From positions 1 through 64,000 of the forward strand of contig NZ_JAUXXZ010000033.1 in assembly GCF_030684675.1 (NCBI RefSeq): 64,000 bases of DNA. Reading direction: 5' to 3'. Source of the DNA: Daejeonella sp. Lineage in GTDB: Bacteria > Bacteroidota > Bacteroidia > Sphingobacteriales > Sphingobacteriaceae. Position 1 is the stretch's first letter, and every line of letters starts with the position of its first letter. The position numbers were made by a program, and so were the translations under genes. Positions 62,182 to 64,000 of the stretch are shown in pieces. Under the pieces are notes generated by a model. It was not told the DNA's origin and made no database searches. It saw only the letters and a list, made by a program, of their open reading frames with translations.

Positions 62182-62957
62182 GATTTGAATTCGATTCTGA
62201 CAATATCATTCAGATTCAGCCCTAGCAAGCCGCTGGCATTTCCCTTGTTGATAGCTATTTCAAGATGGTTACTTATCCCAAAAAGACAAAGCTTTTCACC
62301 TTCCGGAACTTCGTTATAGTGCCAGCTTAGTTGAGTGATTGACTCATTTCTTTTAAAATAAAGCGTAAAACCACGATTCTGTTGAACCCTGGTAAATACT
62401 TCCTTAGTGATATTGGTAATAATATTTTGAAAAGAGTCGATATAAATCACACTTCCCCGAATGATATCCCTTTCGATTACGGGTTGGAGCGTCATCTTTT
62501 CTTCTACACCTGATACCGGGATTCCAATATCCTGCAATTTGCCGCCTTTTGCCAGGTGACTTGCCGCTTTTGGAAAAATATCAGAAAGTGGAAAATGCAG
62601 GTACTTTAGATCCTGCATAATATTTAGTTCCACAATTTCTGAAGGCTCCTCATCGAACAGTAATGAAAAAATACCATTGTCAGAACCTACAAAATAATGA
62701 TCCCGATACTTTAAAGCAAGATATTTTGTCTTTTCGTTAAATACCGAATCTATACCAATCAGGTGTACTGTTCCCTTTGGAAAATAGTGAAATGAATTCT
62801 TTAATATGAACGCAGCCTGAGGAATATTAAAGGCTGAAATGTCATGACTGATATCCACAATATTGGCTGTCGCAAACTGGCTAAGTATACTTCCTTTAAG
62901 AGCAGCCTGATAAAAATCTTTATACCCTAAATCGGTAGTTAAAGTAATTATTGCCAT
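62178..62957 (-). CDS. SAM hydroxide adenosyltransferase (DUF62)
   Basis: 259 residues. DUF62/SAM-hydroxide adenosyltransferase fold: IITLTTDLGYKDFYQAALKGSILSQFATANIVDISHDISAFNIPQAAFILKNSFHYFPKGTVHLIGIDS, with the conserved TTDLG and ISH segments, then RDHYFVGSDNGIFSLLF and a C-terminal beta-barrel. Hydrolyses S-adenosylmethionine to adenosine and methionine in known members (related to fluorinase and chlorinase). First gene of a minus-strand operon with the ABM, hypothetical and perhaps ABC-exporter genes; divergent from PhoH. Confidence 0.93.
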   Translation of the reverse strand: MAIITLTTDLGYKDFYQAALKGSILSQFATANIVDISHDISAFNIPQAAFILKNSFHYFPKGTVHLIGIDSVFNEKTKYLALKYRDHYFVGSDNGIFSLLFDEEPSEIVELNIMQDLKYLHFPLSDIFPKAASHLAKGGKLQDIGIPVSGVEEKMTLQPVIERDIIRGSVIYIDSFQNIITNITKEVFTRVQQNRGFTLYFKRNESITQLSWHYNEVPEGEKLCLFGISNHLEIAINKGNASGLLGLNLNDIVRIEFKS

Positions 62958-63061
62958 TTAAAATGTGAATATTTATTGTTATTCTTGCGATAGATAATAA
63001 CGGTACAAATATTGAATTTTAATCTCAAATAATCACTCTCTGTACTAAAAATAAGCACAAC

Positions 63062-64000
63062 TTGAACGAACTGAATCTGAGCATCGAAAATATTGACCCT
63101 GTTGTTATATGGGGAGCAAATAATGAATATTTTGAAATATTCAAAAAGCATTTCCCTAAAATAAAAATTGTAGCAAGAGGCAATGAGGTCAAAGTACTTG
63201 GTGACGACAGGGAGTTGAATCTTTTTTCACAAAAGTTCCAGGAGATAATTAATCATGTTGATAAATTCCAAACCCTTACTGTGAGCAATCTTGAACAGCT
63301 TTTAGGAACCAGTATTCAGGTCATTTCAGATTCAGAGAATGCAGCAGCAAAAAGCGGTGCTGGTGCTGAGGCTATTGTCTTTGGTCCGAATGGCATTGTG
63401 GTTAAAGCAAGAACTGCTAATCAGCGTAAGATGGTTGGTAGTATCAATAAAAATGACATCATTTTTGCAATCGGACCAGCTGGAACCGGGAAAACATATA
63501 CTGCAGTTGCATTAGCTGTTAGAGCACTTAAAAACAAGGAGATAAAGCGTATTATATTAACAAGACCTGCAGTTGAAGCAGGGGAGAACCTTGGTTTTCT
63601 TCCCGGAGACCTAAAGGAAAAAATTGATCCTTATCTGCGTCCGCTTTATGATGCACTTGACGATATGATTCCTGCCGATAAACTAAAAGTTTTTCTCGAA
63701 AACAGGACTATTGAGATCGCCCCTCTCGCATTTATGCGCGGTCGGACACTGGATAATTGCTTTGTGATTCTGGATGAAGCTCAAAATGCAACTGATCTTC
63801 AATTAAAAATGTTCTTGACCCGTATGGGCCCAACTGCCAAATTCATAGTCACAGGTGACGTAACTCAGATTGATTTACCCAGAAAACAGCAATCTGGTCT
63901 TAATACAGCATTGAGGATTCTTGGAGAGATCAAGGGTATAGAAATTATTTATCTTAACGGAGATGATGTGGTAAGGCATAAACTTGTTAAAAACATTCTG
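63062..64000 (+). CDS. PhoH-family ATPase, 3'-truncated by window edge
   Basis: Open from a TTG start at 63062 (LNELNLSIENIDPVVIWGANNEYF) to the last base, 313 residues with no stop. No in-frame ATG is available, since the frame is only open from 62969. Walker A GPAGTGKTYTAVALAVRAL follows a KH-like N-terminal part; then TRPAVEAGENLGFLPGDLKEKIDPYLRPLYDAL, Walker B VILDEAQNATDLQLKMFLTRMG, and VTGDVTQIDLPRKQQSGL. PhoH/YbeZ proteins are RNA-binding ATPases paired with the endoribonuclease YbeY in many bacteria. The C-terminus lies outside the window. Confidence 0.93.
   Translation, partial: MNELNLSIENIDPVVIWGANNEYFEIFKKHFPKIKIVARGNEVKVLGDDRELNLFSQKFQEIINHVDKFQTLTVSNLEQLLGTSIQVISDSENAAAKSGAGAEAIVFGPNGIVVKARTANQRKMVGSINKNDIIFAIGPAGTGKTYTAVALAVRALKNKEIKRIILTRPAVEAGENLGFLPGDLKEKIDPYLRPLYDALDDMIPADKLKVFLENRTIEIAPLAFMRGRTLDNCFVILDEAQNATDLQLKMFLTRMGPTAKFIVTGDVTQIDLPRKQQSGLNTALRILGEIKGIEIIYLNGDDVVRHKLVKNIL

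Overview
The window is chromosomal DNA of a low-to-mid GC member of the Bacteroidota, most likely order Sphingobacteriales (Pedobacter-like). The grounds are Bacteroidota-type promoters (TTTG, about 19-20 nt, TAnnTTTG) before tRNA-Arg, rpsO and other genes, a TonB-dependent receptor with a carboxypeptidase-like N-terminal domain, a LytTR regulator, many lipoproteins, and familiar housekeeping blocks (rpsO-pnp, serC-serA-DUF1015, mltG, ddl, a PhoH gene cut by the window end).

Layout. 1-16 kb: a LytTR regulator tail, a ThuA-like protein, then a same-strand catabolic island. It opens with a four-gene PSD1 / DUF1501 / beta-propeller / membrane-cytochrome cluster and continues with a beta-helix protein, a double alpha/beta hydrolase and a large PVC-type heme-binding protein. 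16.5-20.5 kb: tRNA-Pro, an OmpA-domain protein, a secreted-protein gene broken by one in-frame stop, and small lipoproteins including an azurin. 20.5-28.2 kb: an accessory region with HicAB (hicA frameshifted at an A-run), decayed pieces of a RecG-like and a mobilisation-like gene, a cassette array, an integrase tail and a GIY-YIG protein. 28.5-41.9 kb: tRNA-Ser(GCT), a PgpH-like HD phosphodiesterase, tRNA-Arg, an MlrC-type metallopeptidase, a bile-acid:Na+ symporter-family transporter, a second paralogous four-gene PSD1 cluster, and tRNA-Ser(TGA). 42-64 kb: ordinary core genes.

The most interesting signal is at about 22.7-27.45 kb. Four same-strand, single-gene units (DUF4440, lipocalin-like lipoprotein, serine hydrolase, sulfatase) are each followed by a non-coding site of 205-216 nt. 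The sites differ in sequence but share a plan: AAC-type outer arm, inner arm, variable middle, complementary inner arm, GTT-type outer arm. Inner arms pair within a site. Outer arms pair best with the end of the previous site, that is, across the intervening gene. This is the pattern expected if each gene plus its site is a cassette recombined at a GTT core, as in integrons, but the sites are unusually long and no integron integrase is in the window.

The two PSD1 clusters probably act in oxidation or degradation of extracellular substrates, since all four products carry export, Tat, lipoprotein or membrane signals and several carry CxxCH heme motifs; the substrate cannot be read from sequence.
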